Source of the DNA: Trichococcus ilyis
GTDB lineage: Bacteria; Bacillota; Bacilli; Lactobacillales; Aerococcaceae
Reading direction: 5' to 3'
DNA length: 64,000 bases
Assembly: GCF_900109135.1 (NCBI RefSeq)
Contig: NZ_FNYT01000009.1
Location: 1-64,000, forward strand
Shown here: piece after piece, positions 26,705 to 35,107 of the stretch
How positions within the stretch are numbered: position 1 is the stretch's first letter
Layout: each line of letters starts with the position of its first letter
Notes under the pieces: generated by a model
What the model saw: only the letters and a program-made list of their open reading frames with translations
Told to the model about the DNA's origin: nothing
The model's database searches: none
Position numbers and translations under genes: made by a program

Positions 26705-27424
26705 ATGACAGAAAACAAAAGAAGATTCAAAACAATCATAGCAGGAAAGACCTATACGATTGTAGGAAATAAAGCACCCGAGCATTTGACTGCGGTCTCG
26801 GAATTGGTCAATGCGCAATTGGAACAGATCAAAGAAGCCGCACCGGCATTGGGTCGGGAAGAGCGCGGCATTCTTGTGGCTGTGAACGCCATTTCCGATC
26901 AGCTCACGAAGCAGCTTGAAATCGAGGAGCTGCTGCAAAAAGTGGCGATGTTGGAGAAGGCGTTGCAGGAAAGCGAAGCTTCGGCAGAACCGACTGCTGT
27001 TCCGGAAACTGCGGAAGGCACAACGGAAGCGGAGCAAAAGCCGGCAGAATCCGGCGACGCAACTCATTCTGCTGCCGAAGCGGAAGAAGGCGAGTCAGCG
27101 GCGAAAACTCCCCCTGAGGCAGCGCCATCTGAAGAACAAGCCTCCAGGAACGATTCGTCCGGCGAAGGCAAACAGGATCAGCGGGTCGTCGCTTCAATGC
27201 CTGCCACAATCAGCGAACTGCAGCAGGCTGCCCGTGCCGCAAACGAACTGCCGGCCAGAAAATCCAATTCAAAATTATCGAAGCCGACAACCGCCTCCGA
27301 GGCGGCATTGAAGCGGGCACAGCACAGAAACCAAGTGCGTTCTGCACTGGGCGTAAACCGAAATGCCGAAACGACCATCCCGCCGTTTGCGAAAAACAAA
27401 GCGGACGATAAAAGTAGTAAATAA
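26705..27424 (+). CDS. zapA: cell division protein ZapA with a long C-terminal extension
   Basis: Residues 1-90 are a ZapA domain: beta-strand KTIIAGKTYTIVG, then the helical HLTAVSELVNAQL and a long coiled coil to about 90. ZapA bundles FtsZ filaments at the division ring. Firmicute ZapA is normally about 85-100 residues; this protein has 239. The extra 145 residues are Glu/Ala/Pro-rich and acidic, then end in a basic segment with KRAQHRNQVRSALGVN. The ATG at 26705 follows GGAGG by 9 bases. Its place between rnhC and cvpA is conserved and supports the call. The extension looks disordered and its function is unknown. Confidence 0.85.
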   Translation: MTENKRRFKTIIAGKTYTIVGNKAPEHLTAVSELVNAQLEQIKEAAPALGREERGILVAVNAISDQLTKQLEIEELLQKVAMLEKALQESEASAEPTAVPETAEGTTEAEQKPAESGDATHSAAEAEEGESAAKTPPEAAPSEEQASRNDSSGEGKQDQRVVASMPATISELQQAARAANELPARKSNSKLSKPTTASEAALKRAQHRNQVRSALGVNRNAETTIPPFAKNKADDKSSK

Positions 27425-27453
27425 CAACAAGACTGTAGAAATCGGGTGAAAAA

Positions 27454-27999
27454 ATGCTTACGTTGCTCATAGTGCTCGCCTTATTGTGGGGCATCTATAC
27501 AGGCGTCAGAAGGGGACTTATTCTGCAAGTTGTCTACACTGTGGGATATTTCATTTCTTTCTTGGTCGCCAGAGAATACTATGCCGTCGTTGCGGAAAAA
27601 ATCGATCTGCTGGTGCCGTATCCATCGGTCGAGTTCGGCAAAGAATTGCTGTTTTACTCTGAACAGGTGTCCTTCGTACTGGATCAGGCGTTTTACAACG
27701 GACTGGCATTTGTGCTGCTGTTGTTCGCGGGCTGGCTCGTCACGAGATTTATCGGGAGTATGCTGAACTCGTTGGCATTTTTCCCGATCATCAAGCAGCT
27801 GAATCAGCTGGGCGGGGGCGTGCTCGGATTCCTGATGCAATATATCGGGATCTTCCTGCTGTTGACGCTTGCATCCATGATTCCGCTGGATTTCGTCCAA
27901 CAACTTTATGTCGAAAGCGACCTTGCAGCTTGGATGGTATCCGAGACACCTTATTTTTCGCATTTGATCTACGACTGGTGGATCGGCATCATTCAGTAA
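27454..27999 (+). CDS. CvpA family membrane protein
   Basis: A 181-residue protein with four hydrophobic segments, of the CvpA/YshB family. The start LTLLIVLALLWGIYTGVRRGLILQ is typical. The family is linked to colicin V production in E. coli and to envelope or purine functions, but its activity is not settled. GGGTGAAAAA precedes the ATG. It follows zapA by 29 bases, and the next genes are mutS2 and trxA, the standard Firmicute order. Confidence 0.88.
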   Translation: MLTLLIVLALLWGIYTGVRRGLILQVVYTVGYFISFLVAREYYAVVAEKIDLLVPYPSVEFGKELLFYSEQVSFVLDQAFYNGLAFVLLLFAGWLVTRFIGSMLNSLAFFPIIKQLNQLGGGVLGFLMQYIGIFLLLTLASMIPLDFVQQLYVESDLAAWMVSETPYFSHLIYDWWIGIIQ

Positions 28000-28018
28000 A
28001 GGTCGTCAGTTAAACAAG

Positions 28019-28059
28019 AGGGAGCGTACAGTGTTGTGCTGTATCGTCCCGCTTTTTTT
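28019..28059 (+). terminator. terminator between cvpA and mutS2
   Basis: A GC-rich imperfect hairpin around TACAG-TGTTGTG-CTGTA, flanked by GAGGGAGCG and CGTCCCGC and followed by a T7 run. It suggests mutS2 also needs its own promoter or readthrough. Confidence 0.65.
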
Positions 28060-28085
28060 GGAGAAGCATTTTTTAGGAGAATCCG

Positions 28086-30458
28086 ATGAATAATAAAATA
28101 GGAAAAACGTTAGAGTTCGAAAAAATCAAACAACAACTCCAAAATTTTGCGGCAACTGACCAAGGGAAGGATCAGATTCAGGCATTGCGGCCTGAAACCG
28201 ATCCGGAAAAAGTCACTGCTTTGCAGAATGAAACGGAGGATGGCAGGAAGGTACTGCGCCTGAAGGGCGGCATACCGATGCCAAGACTGAAATCCATCCG
28301 CAGCCATCTGAAGCGTCTTGAGATAGGCGGCACTTTGAACGGCAAAGAAATCGCCGAAATCGGGCGGGTACTATCGACAACGAGGGAAATCATCCAATTC
28401 TTCCAATGGTTCGAAGACAACGAAATCACATTCTTTGCCCTGGATGAATTGGTGGACAGGCTGGTCGTCTTGCCTGAAATCACAAGACGGATCCAAGCGA
28501 CGGTCCATGAGGATGGTTCGATCCAGAATGATGCTTCTCCCGCATTGAAAGGGATCCGGACCGGAATCAAGCAAGGCGAGCAAAATATCCGGACCAAACT
28601 GGATGATACCATCAGAAGCAAAGCAGCTTATTTGAGCGACGCCATCATCACGATCCGCAACGACCGTTTTGTGATTCCGGTCAAAGTCGAATACCGCAAT
28701 CAATTCGGCGGCATCGTCCATGACCAAAGTTCAACCGGTCAGACGCTTTATATCGAGCCGCAAGCTATCCTGGACCTGAATAATCATCTGCGCCAGTTGG
28801 CTGCCCAAGAAAAAGCGGAAATCGAACGGATCCTGTATGAATTGTCGATGGAAATCGAACCCTTCACGCAGGAACTGTATGCTAACAGCGAAGTGCTGGC
28901 GACTTTGGATTTCATCAATGCCAAAGCGCGCTATGCCGATTCCCTGAAAGCGACCCGTCCGATCATCAGCAAGGAGAATCACATCGCCATCTGGAAAGCC
29001 AGACATCCGCTCATCGACCAGAATGCCGTCGTCGCGAATGATCTGATCCTTGGCGAAGAATATCAAGCCATCGTCATTACCGGTCCGAATACGGGCGGGA
29101 AGACGATCATGCTGAAAACCCTCGGGATCATCCAAATGATGGGTCAGTCCGGGCTGCAGATACCGGCGGATGAAGATAGCCAAATCGGTATTTTTACGGA
29201 AATTTTTGCCGACATCGGCGATGAGCAATCAATCGAACAGAGCCTGAGCACTTTTTCTTCGCACATGACCAACATCGTTTCGATCCTGAACCAGATCGAC
29301 GACAAAAGTCTGGTGCTTTTGGATGAATTGGGTTCCGGTACGGATCCGCAGGAAGGGGCCTCGCTTGCCATTTCGATCCTGGACTACATCGGCGGTATCG
29401 GCAGCTATGTGATGGCCACAACGCACTATCCCGAACTGAAGGCATACGGCTATAACCGCTCCGGAACGATCAATGCCAGCATGGAGTTCAACGGAGAAAC
29501 GTTAGCGCCGACTTATCGCTTGCAGATAGGCGTTCCGGGCCGAAGCAATGCCTTCGATATTTCGAAACGGCTCGGACTGAAGCCCGGCATCATCGATCAA
29601 GCCCGCAGCTTCATTGATGTGGACAGCCAAAATCTGAACGAAATGATCGCAGACCTGGAACAGAAGAGACGCGCCACCGAAAAAGAAGCACTTCGCCTAG
29701 AAGCGCAATTAAAGGAATCGGATAAACTGCTGGCTGATCTCAAGCGCGCCAACGAAAAACTGGAAACCAGCAAGGAAAAGATAATCGAGGATGCCAAAAA
29801 AGAGGTCAACAAATTGGTCGATACGGCGAAAGAAGAAGCGGAATTTCTGTTGCAGGAAATCCGCGAAATGCAGCTGAACATGGGGACATCGGGCAGCATC
29901 AAGGAGCACGAGCTGATCGATCTGCGCAAGCAGTTCAACGATCTGCGCCAGGAGGAATCCTTGGCCAAAAACAAAGTGCTGCGCAAAGAAAAAGAGAAAA
30001 AGATGCTGAAGCCGGGCGATGAAGTCATCACTGAGACGTACGGCCAGCGCGGTACGCTTATCGAGAAAAAAGGCAATGGCGAATGGGTTGTGCAGATGGG
30101 AATCATGAAGATGAAACTGCCGGAAGCGGACCTCAGGCTGATCAAGGAAGAGCCGCAGCAGCAAAAGCGGCAACGGCAGATCGCCACGGTCAAATCCGCT
30201 TCATCCAGCCATGTGGCGACGCAGCTTGATCTCAGAGGCAAGCGCTACGAAGAAGCCTTGGCTGAAGTCGATCAGTATTTGGATGCCGCTTTATTGGCAG
30301 GCTATCCGCAAGTCACCATCGTTCACGGGAAAGGAACAGGTGCCTTGCGCAAAGGGGTGGGCGATTTGCTGAAGCGCCATCCGCAGGTGCTGTCCTATGA
30401 GTATGCACCGGTGAATGCAGGCGGAAACGGCGCGACAATCGTAACCTTCCGCGGCTGA
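28086..30458 (+). CDS. mutS2: endonuclease MutS2
   Basis: MutS2 is a 790-residue ATPase/nuclease that acts on recombination intermediates and, in Bacillus, on collided ribosomes; it is not a mismatch-recognition MutS. There is no N-terminal mismatch domain. The ABC-type ATPase has Walker A GPNTGGKT at 333-340, signature LSTFSSHM and Walker B LVLLDELGSGTDP. A KOW-like segment (about 640-690) precedes the C-terminal Smr nuclease domain (about 712-790), with LDLRGKRYEEA and the HGKGTGALR motif. AGGAG precedes the ATG by about 8 bases. Confidence 0.95.
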   Translation: MNNKIGKTLEFEKIKQQLQNFAATDQGKDQIQALRPETDPEKVTALQNETEDGRKVLRLKGGIPMPRLKSIRSHLKRLEIGGTLNGKEIAEIGRVLSTTREIIQFFQWFEDNEITFFALDELVDRLVVLPEITRRIQATVHEDGSIQNDASPALKGIRTGIKQGEQNIRTKLDDTIRSKAAYLSDAIITIRNDRFVIPVKVEYRNQFGGIVHDQSSTGQTLYIEPQAILDLNNHLRQLAAQEKAEIERILYELSMEIEPFTQELYANSEVLATLDFINAKARYADSLKATRPIISKENHIAIWKARHPLIDQNAVVANDLILGEEYQAIVITGPNTGGKTIMLKTLGIIQMMGQSGLQIPADEDSQIGIFTEIFADIGDEQSIEQSLSTFSSHMTNIVSILNQIDDKSLVLLDELGSGTDPQEGASLAISILDYIGGIGSYVMATTHYPELKAYGYNRSGTINASMEFNGETLAPTYRLQIGVPGRSNAFDISKRLGLKPGIIDQARSFIDVDSQNLNEMIADLEQKRRATEKEALRLEAQLKESDKLLADLKRANEKLETSKEKIIEDAKKEVNKLVDTAKEEAEFLLQEIREMQLNMGTSGSIKEHELIDLRKQFNDLRQEESLAKNKVLRKEKEKKMLKPGDEVITETYGQRGTLIEKKGNGEWVVQMGIMKMKLPEADLRLIKEEPQQQKRQRQIATVKSASSSHVATQLDLRGKRYEEALAEVDQYLDAALLAGYPQVTIVHGKGTGALRKGVGDLLKRHPQVLSYEYAPVNAGGNGATIVTFRG

Positions 30459-30467
30459 GCAGATTGA

Positions 30468-30496
30468 TTGGTGCGAAGCACAACCTCTGCTATAAT
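30468..30496 (+). promoter_or_regulatory. promoter of trxA
   Basis: TTGGTG (30468-30473), 17 bases and a perfect TATAAT (30491-30496) with extended TGC. trxA can thus be expressed apart from mutS2. Confidence 0.65.
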
Positions 30497-30533
30497 TGAG
30501 ACATGATGAAACAGCTGGAAGGGAGAAAATACA

Positions 30534-30845
30534 ATGGTAAAAATATTAACGGATGCAAACTTTGAAACAGAAACAAAGAACGGGGTCGTCTTGGTTGATT
30601 TCTGGGCAACGTGGTGCGGACCATGCCGGATGCAATCCCCGATCATCGATGAATTGGATGAGGAAATAGGCGACAAAGTGACGTTCGCGAAAATGGACGT
30701 GGATGCTAACCCGCAAACCCCAAGCCAATTCGGCATCATGGGCATCCCGACGCTCTTGATCAAAAAAGACGGGGAAGTCGTGGAAAAATTGGTCGGCTAT
30801 CATGCGAAAGAAATGCTTGAGGACAAGCTTGAAAAGTATATCTAA
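30534..30845 (+). CDS. trxA: thioredoxin
   Basis: A 103-residue cytosolic thioredoxin. The redox pair is C28 and C31 in WCGPC, in the usual FWATWCGPC context. The buried Asp (VDFWA) and the cis-Pro in GIMGIPTL are present. It reduces disulfides in ribonucleotide reductase, peroxidases and other proteins. AAGGGAG precedes the ATG. It follows mutS2 as in most Firmicutes and ends at a very strong terminator. Confidence 0.96.
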   Translation: MVKILTDANFETETKNGVVLVDFWATWCGPCRMQSPIIDELDEEIGDKVTFAKMDVDANPQTPSQFGIMGIPTLLIKKDGEVVEKLVGYHAKEMLEDKLEKYI

Positions 30846-30856
30846 ACAAGAAGAAC

Positions 30857-30902
30857 GAGTTGCTGCTGCCCAGCATTTCCAGGCGGCGGCAACTCTTTTT
30901 TT
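30857..30902 (+). terminator. terminator of trxA
   Basis: A 14-bp GC-rich stem GAGTTGCTGCTGCC/GGCGGCGGCAACTC followed by seven or more T. Confidence 0.92.
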
Positions 30903-30903
30903 G

Positions 30904-30990
30904 TTGGGAGCCCTGGTGAAGGGCAGGTTGTCAACGACAAGCATCTGGTCTGAGAAGAGCGACCGCAGCGGGTTTGCACCTCCGGCCAAG
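30904..30990 (-). repeat. possible second junction element (family B), copy B
   Basis: On the minus strand, CTTGGCCGGAGGTGCAAA (30990-30973) and CCCTTCACCAGGGCTCCCAA (30923-30904) resemble the two end blocks at 25430-25500. The middle differs and is longer. It occupies the trxA/yslB convergent gap, which otherwise holds no gene. Confidence 0.35.
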
Positions 30991-31029
30991 ACGGCTTTCG
31001 TCGATGAACACGCAAGCCGAGCAGCTCTC

Positions 31030-31081
31030 CAAAAAAACGCACAAGCATCTCGGCAATTAGCCGCTGTGATGCTTGTGCGTT
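31030..31081 (-). terminator. terminator of the yslB-type gene
   Basis: A 14-bp perfect stem AACGCACAAGCATC/GATGCTTGTGCGTT. The A7 run at its plus-strand 5' side becomes the T-tail of the minus-strand transcript. Confidence 0.88.
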
Positions 31082-31086
31082 CAGGC

Positions 31087-31512
31087 TTATTCGATGAACA
31101 ACGTGATGATGACTTCTTTCTTTTTGTCTTTTCCGATCATGATTTCTGCTTTTGCTTCACATGGGAGACCGGTCGTCATCTGGATCTGCTGCGCTAAAAA
31201 TCCTGCTTCCAGTTGGAAGGAGGCCTGTTCGTTTTGGGTGCGGACTGTGACCAGATCGCTTTCCAGACGGTATTGTTGCGCATTTTTTTCTTTTTTGATC
31301 AGTTCCAGCTGTCCGAATCCGCAATAGATCATCGCTTCATACAGATCTGCCTGGCTTTTCAGCGGGAATTGCCGAGCCAAATCCTTGCCGGCCCAATACA
31401 ATATTTCATCGGTGTGTTCGCCCAGTATGTTCCCCAGAAGGTAATCCCGTATCAACAAATAGGAAAAATGTTCGTTATCGATGATGCGGGCATTTTCATT
31501 TTCAGGATTCAA
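31087..31512 (-). CDS. YslB family protein (DUF2507)
   Basis: A 141-residue cytosolic protein of the YslB/DUF2507 family, which has a V4R-like fold in solved relatives but no known activity. Typical stretches are LLGNILGEHTDEILYWAGKDLARQFP and the single Cys in IYCGFGQLEL. The start is TTG at 31512, with AAGGGGGG 8 bases upstream; no ATG or GTG fits better. Closeness to trxA matches the trxA-uvrC-yslB neighbourhood of other Firmicutes, here without uvrC. A TATAAT on the minus strand at 31547-31542 is the likely -10. Confidence 0.82.
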   Translation of the reverse strand: MNPENENARIIDNEHFSYLLIRDYLLGNILGEHTDEILYWAGKDLARQFPLKSQADLYEAMIYCGFGQLELIKKEKNAQQYRLESDLVTVRTQNEQASFQLEAGFLAQQIQMTTGLPCEAKAEIMIGKDKKKEVIITLFIE

Positions 31513-31551
31513 TTGGATTTCCCCCCTTAAAGTTACACTTCATTATACACG

Positions 31552-31588
31552 TATTTTCAGTGGTGGATAGAGACTATTTTCAGGTGGA
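31552..31588. repeat. 23-base-spaced direct repeat upstream of the yslB-type gene
   Basis: TATTTTCAGTGGTGGA (31552-31567) and TATTTTCAGGTGGA (31575-31588) share 13 of 14 aligned bases. They start 23 bases apart, about two helical turns, immediately upstream of the minus-strand -10. This may be a regulator site. Confidence 0.4.
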
Positions 31589-31669
31589 GCCTATCAATGG
31601 CGTTTTTTTCCCACATCAGGCATAATAGGGATAAGAAACCTGATATTTTTTTGCGAAAGGAAGATGTTT

Positions 31670-31780
31670 ATGTGGACTGCCAAAAAAGTTTTGGGACTGA
31701 TCCTGCTGTTGGTTCCGGTTTTTAAATACATTTCGGATTGGAAAAAAGAAGAGGAGCAGCGCCGTTTACTGAACGGTTGA
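31670..31780 (+). CDS. 36-residue single-span membrane peptide
   Basis: A short reading frame starting ATG at 31670, with AAAGGA about 8 bases upstream, and ending TGA at 31780. The product begins MWTAKK, has one hydrophobic stretch (VLGLILLLVPVF) and ends in a charged KKEEEQRRLL tail. This is a plausible small membrane protein. It is followed by a good terminator 28 bases downstream, which supports a real transcript. An ATG two codons earlier is possible. I recognise no family. Confidence 0.6.
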   Translation: MWTAKKVLGLILLLVPVFKYISDWKKEEEQRRLLNG

Positions 31781-31803
31781 ACCGGTCTGCCCCATCCGGG
31801 AAA

Positions 31804-31848
31804 AAAGAAAACTCGTTATGCCGCCGGTCGCGGTATAACGAGTTTCCT
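31804..31848. terminator. bidirectional terminator between the small peptide gene and the PII-like gene
   Basis: Stem AAACTCGTTATGCCGC/GCGGTATAACGAGTTT with one wobble and loop CGGTC, flanked by an A-run upstream and T-rich sequence downstream. Confidence 0.85.
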
Positions 31849-31853
31849 TTGTC

Positions 31854-32159
31854 CTAACCAGAAAGGCCACGGACTCTCTTGAGGTTGATGCCAAAAAGAA
31901 TACCGTTCCCGGGAGCGGTGATGTTCACCGCCTCTTCAATCCGGTTGATGATTTTTTCGGACTGCTCCGCTTGGGTCAACAACAGGAGAATTTCCTTTTC
32001 CGGTTCCAATGCCAGGTTGAACAGTTTCTTGTTTTCGTGCAAGCCGGATCCGCGGCCGGCAATCACGGTGCCGCAGTAGGATTCTCCGCCCCGCGCACTT
32101 TCGGACACGCGGTCGATCAGGCCCTTATCCACGACTGTGATGATCGACTGATGACTCAT
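31854..32159 (-). CDS. PII-like signalling protein (GlnB superfamily)
   Basis: A 101-residue protein resembling the GlnB/PII fold. It has a short beta-strand start, a glycine-rich SYCGTVIAGRGSGLHENKKLF that replaces the long T-loop, PEKEILLLLT, and the ITAPGNGILFGINLKRVRGL end typical of PII-like proteins. The Tyr51 uridylylation site of classical PII is absent. Such proteins bind small ligands and often pair with a membrane partner (for example DUF1538), but none lies next to it. AAAGGAG precedes the ATG by about 11 bases. A minus-strand extended -10 (TGCTACAAT, 32256-32248) lies upstream. Confidence 0.72.
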   Translation of the reverse strand: MSHQSIITVVDKGLIDRVSESARGGESYCGTVIAGRGSGLHENKKLFNLALEPEKEILLLLTQAEQSEKIINRIEEAVNITAPGNGILFGINLKRVRGLSG

Positions 32160-32420
32160 CTATGATCCCACTCCTTTACCAGATTGGCATCCCGTGATGC
32201 GAAGGGAGCCGCAACAGAACAGAAAATGCTGCCCTGAAATTGAAACCATTGTAGCACAAATAAATGGGGACGGCCAATATTCGAAGCCGCTGCACAGAAC
32301 CAATGGTTGCAACTTCCGCAAAAGTGAAGCATGTCAGCATGAAATTTGCCTCATTTTCACCAAATCGGTGCATCTTAAGGTAAAATAGAGGTATGAAAAC
32401 AAAACAAAGGAAGTAACTGC

Positions 32421-33245
32421 ATGAGTAAAAAAGCAATCGGTTTTATTGACTCGGGTGTCGGCGGGCTGACAGTCGTGAAACAGGCAATGAAACAACTTCC
32501 CAATGAATCGATTTATTACCTGGGTGATTCCGCCAGATGCCCCTATGGACCTAGGCCCAAAGAAGAAGTGATTCAATACACATGGGAAATGACACAGTTT
32601 TTGCTGAAAAAAGACATCAAGATGCTGGTGATCGCCTGCAACACAGCGACTGCCGCCGCTCTTGACATCATCCGTGAGCGGGTTGACATACCGGTCATCG
32701 GTGTCATCAACCCCGGCAGCCGCGCAGCCATCAAACATTCGAAAAACGAGCGCATTGCCGTGATCGGCACAAAAGGAACCATCAACAGCGATGTCTACAA
32801 AAAAACGATCAAGGACAAAGACAAGAACATCTCGGTCATCAGCATGAGCTGTCCCAAATTTGTGCCGCTTGTGGAAAGCAACCAATTCAATGGATCAATC
32901 GCCAAAAAAGTGGTCGCGGAAACGCTGCGACCCTTGCTGAAGGAGTCGATCGACACCTTGATTCTGGGCTGCACGCATTACCCGTTGCTGACGCCGCTGA
33001 TCCAAAATGTGATGGGCCCCGAGGTGACGCTGATCGACTCCGGTGCCGAAACGGTCTCCGAAGTGAGCACCTTGCTGGATTACTTCCGTTTGGCGGAAAG
33101 TTCGCACAATAAAGCAGCCTCCGATTACCGTTTCTATACAACGGGTTCGCCGAAACTGTTTTCGGACATCGCAGAAAGCTGGCTCGGCAATGCCGGCTTT
33201 TCGGTGGAAAAAGTCGAATTGGCCCATTTGATTGAAAATAACTGA
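32421..33245 (+). CDS. murI: glutamate racemase
   Basis: MurI converts L- to D-glutamate for peptidoglycan. The 274-residue protein has the two catalytic cysteines C73 in IACNTATAA and C184 in LGCTHYPLL, and the N-terminal [11 protein letters not shown] substrate loop. AAAGGAAG precedes the ATG by about 9 bases, and a TAAAAT -10 lies at 32381-32386. It heads a four-gene run, murI-rdgB-phosphodiesterase-cbpB, conserved in Lactobacillales. Confidence 0.96.
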   Translation: MSKKAIGFIDSGVGGLTVVKQAMKQLPNESIYYLGDSARCPYGPRPKEEVIQYTWEMTQFLLKKDIKMLVIACNTATAAALDIIRERVDIPVIGVINPGSRAAIKHSKNERIAVIGTKGTINSDVYKKTIKDKDKNISVISMSCPKFVPLVESNQFNGSIAKKVVAETLRPLLKESIDTLILGCTHYPLLTPLIQNVMGPEVTLIDSGAETVSEVSTLLDYFRLAESSHNKAASDYRFYTTGSPKLFSDIAESWLGNAGFSVEKVELAHLIENN

Positions 33246-33270
33246 GTAAGATCGAGAAACGAGGGATACG

Positions 33271-33894
33271 ATGAACACAAACAAAAAAAAGAAGATTGTC
33301 ATTGCGACAAAAAACCCAGGGAAAGCAAAAGATTTTGCGGTCCTTTTCGAACCGAAAGGCTACGAAGTCGTGACCTTGCTGGACTATCCGGAAATAGAAG
33401 AGGTTGAGGAAACTGGCTATACGTTCGAAGCCAATGCCCGCAAAAAGGCAGAAACAATCGCTGCTCTATTGGGCATGACGGTTTTGGCGGACGATTCGGG
33501 CATTTGCATCGATGCCCTGGATGGACAGCCGGGTGTGTTTTCTGCTCGCTTTGCCGGGGAGCCGAAAAGCGATGCCGCCAACAACGCAAAGGTTCTCGCC
33601 ATGCTTGGTGCCCAGAAGAATCCATCCCGCAAGGCGCACTTCCACTGTACTTTAGTGTTGGCGCATCCGGATCGGGAAAGTTTGGTTGTCGAAGGGGATG
33701 TCGCGGGTGAAATCGCGGAGTTTCCGAGCGGAGACAATGGATTCGGTTATGACCCGTTATTCTATTTGCCGCAATTAGGCAAGACGATGGCGGAATTGAG
33801 CGACATCGAGAAAAATCAGATCAGCCACCGTGCAAATGCCCTTAAGAATCTGGAAAAGAGTTGGGCAGCTTGGTTGGAAAAGGATGCGGACTAG
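33271..33894 (+). CDS. rdgB: XTP/dITP pyrophosphatase (RdgB/HAM1 family)
   Basis: A 207-residue enzyme that hydrolyses dITP, ITP and XTP to the monophosphates, keeping deaminated purines out of nucleic acids. Motifs are VIATKNPGKAKDF at the start, ADDSGICIDALDGQPGVFSARFAG with the catalytic acidic residues, and GFGYDPLFYLP near 150. CGAGGGATACG precedes the ATG. It lies 25 bases after murI, and its stop codon abuts the next start. Confidence 0.94.
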   Translation: MNTNKKKKIVIATKNPGKAKDFAVLFEPKGYEVVTLLDYPEIEEVEETGYTFEANARKKAETIAALLGMTVLADDSGICIDALDGQPGVFSARFAGEPKSDAANNAKVLAMLGAQKNPSRKAHFHCTLVLAHPDRESLVVEGDVAGEIAEFPSGDNGFGYDPLFYLPQLGKTMAELSDIEKNQISHRANALKNLEKSWAAWLEKDAD

Positions 33895-34413
33895 ATGATG
33901 AAGATACTGGTTGTCAGCGATAGCCACGGGAACAAAGAGATTCTGAACGAATTGGCTTCGCGCTATCTGAATAAGGTTGATCACTTCGTCCACTGCGGCG
34001 ATTCGGAATTGAGCAGTGACGATCTGATCTGGGGAGTCATGTCCACGGTGAGGGGCAATTGCGATTATGATTATCAGTTTCCCGAAGCGTTGCGCTTCCA
34101 GGCCGGAAATCTGAATGTGTTGGTTGTCCACGGCCACCATCATTCCGTGAGGAGTTCCGTTGCCGGTTTGAAACGGGAGGCAGAGCAAGCAGGTGCTGTC
34201 CTGGTTTTTTACGGCCATACGCATATCGTCAAAGCGGAACAGGAGGATGGCATCATCTTCATCAATCCCGGAAGCATCAGTCAGCCGCGGGGCACGCTGA
34301 TGGAAAAGACCTATTGTGTGGCGACTGTTGAGGGGCAAACCCTCACAGTGGCCTACTACAATGAACGGCATCAGAAAATGCCTGGAATGGAAAAACAATT
34401 TCAAATCTTTTGA
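33895..34413 (+). CDS. YfcE/MJ0936-family metallophosphoesterase (YsnB-like)
   Basis: A 172-residue calcineurin-like phosphodiesterase of the YfcE/MJ0936 family. All metal-binding motifs are present: SDSHGN (residues 8-13), HCGDSE, GNCD, HGHHH and YGHTH. Homologues act on phosphodiesters in vitro, but the physiological substrate is unknown. Two ATGs lie directly after the rdgB stop (33895 and 33898), so the genes are cotranscribed and translation is probably coupled. Confidence 0.9.
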   Translation: MMKILVVSDSHGNKEILNELASRYLNKVDHFVHCGDSELSSDDLIWGVMSTVRGNCDYDYQFPEALRFQAGNLNVLVVHGHHHSVRSSVAGLKREAEQAGAVLVFYGHTHIVKAEQEDGIIFINPGSISQPRGTLMEKTYCVATVEGQTLTVAYYNERHQKMPGMEKQFQIF

Positions 34414-34514
34414 TCACATGCAAGGGGTTGACCGGACCGCATCGGCTCACACCCCGAGGCTTTTGCTGTTCGGACGCTTGCGGGATGGAAGACACCTTTT
34501 AGGAGGGCGTATTA

Positions 34515-35015
34515 ATGATTAGTAGTGAAGTAGCCGGGCTGTTGCTCGACAATGATGCGTGCGGCGAACTGATGATCCATGCAGAAAATGTCGCCAACGT
34601 GCACTGCTCGAACAACTTGAACCATGCATTTCTTGTGTTGTCGCAAGTGAAGTATTCGGTCATCCCGGTATTGGATTCGAAGTCCCGTATCAAAGGGTTG
34701 ATTTCGATACCGATGATCATCAAGGCCATCACGGAGATTGATGCGATCCGGTATGATCGTCTGGAAACGATCACGGTGGAAGAGGTGATGGACAAAACTG
34801 TCCAAACCATCCGCCCTTGGACGGACCTTGAGGATATCTTGAATGATCTGATCGACCACAATTTTTTGTGCGTTACGGAAGACGATGGCACATTCATCGG
34901 CATCATCACCCGTAAAGAAATTTTGACGAGGGTCAATCACTTGGCGCACAGCATCCACCGCATCTATAAACTGGAAAAGATAGCCGAGAAGGAAGAAGTG
35001 GCGGCCAAAAAATAG
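34515..35015 (+). CDS. cbpB: CBS-domain protein CbpB (YkuL-like), probable c-di-AMP binder
   Basis: A 166-residue protein made of two CBS motifs (about 20-75 and 85-140) and a charged C-terminal helix. Its place after murI-rdgB-phosphodiesterase is that of cbpB/ykuL in Lactobacillales. CbpB of Listeria and DarB of Bacillus bind cyclic di-AMP and, when free, stimulate Rel to make (p)ppGpp. Binding here is inferred by family. TTAGGAGG precedes the ATG by about 8 bases. Confidence 0.87.
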   Translation: MISSEVAGLLLDNDACGELMIHAENVANVHCSNNLNHAFLVLSQVKYSVIPVLDSKSRIKGLISIPMIIKAITEIDAIRYDRLETITVEEVMDKTVQTIRPWTDLEDILNDLIDHNFLCVTEDDGTFIGIITRKEILTRVNHLAHSIHRIYKLEKIAEKEEVAAKK

Positions 35016-35057
35016 CCGGCGAGCCTCCGGTATCCGGTTCTTTTCAAAAAGACTAAC

Positions 35058-35106
35058 AAAAGAGCTTCGCTGCCAAATCGTATCTTGGCGGCGAAGCTCT
35101 TTTTTG
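35058..35106. terminator. terminator between cbpB and mscS
   Basis: A perfect stem AAAAGAGCTTCGCTGCCAA with loop ATCGTATC and its complement (one wobble), followed by a T6 run. It is usable from both convergent genes. Confidence 0.92.
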
Positions 35107-35107
35107 C

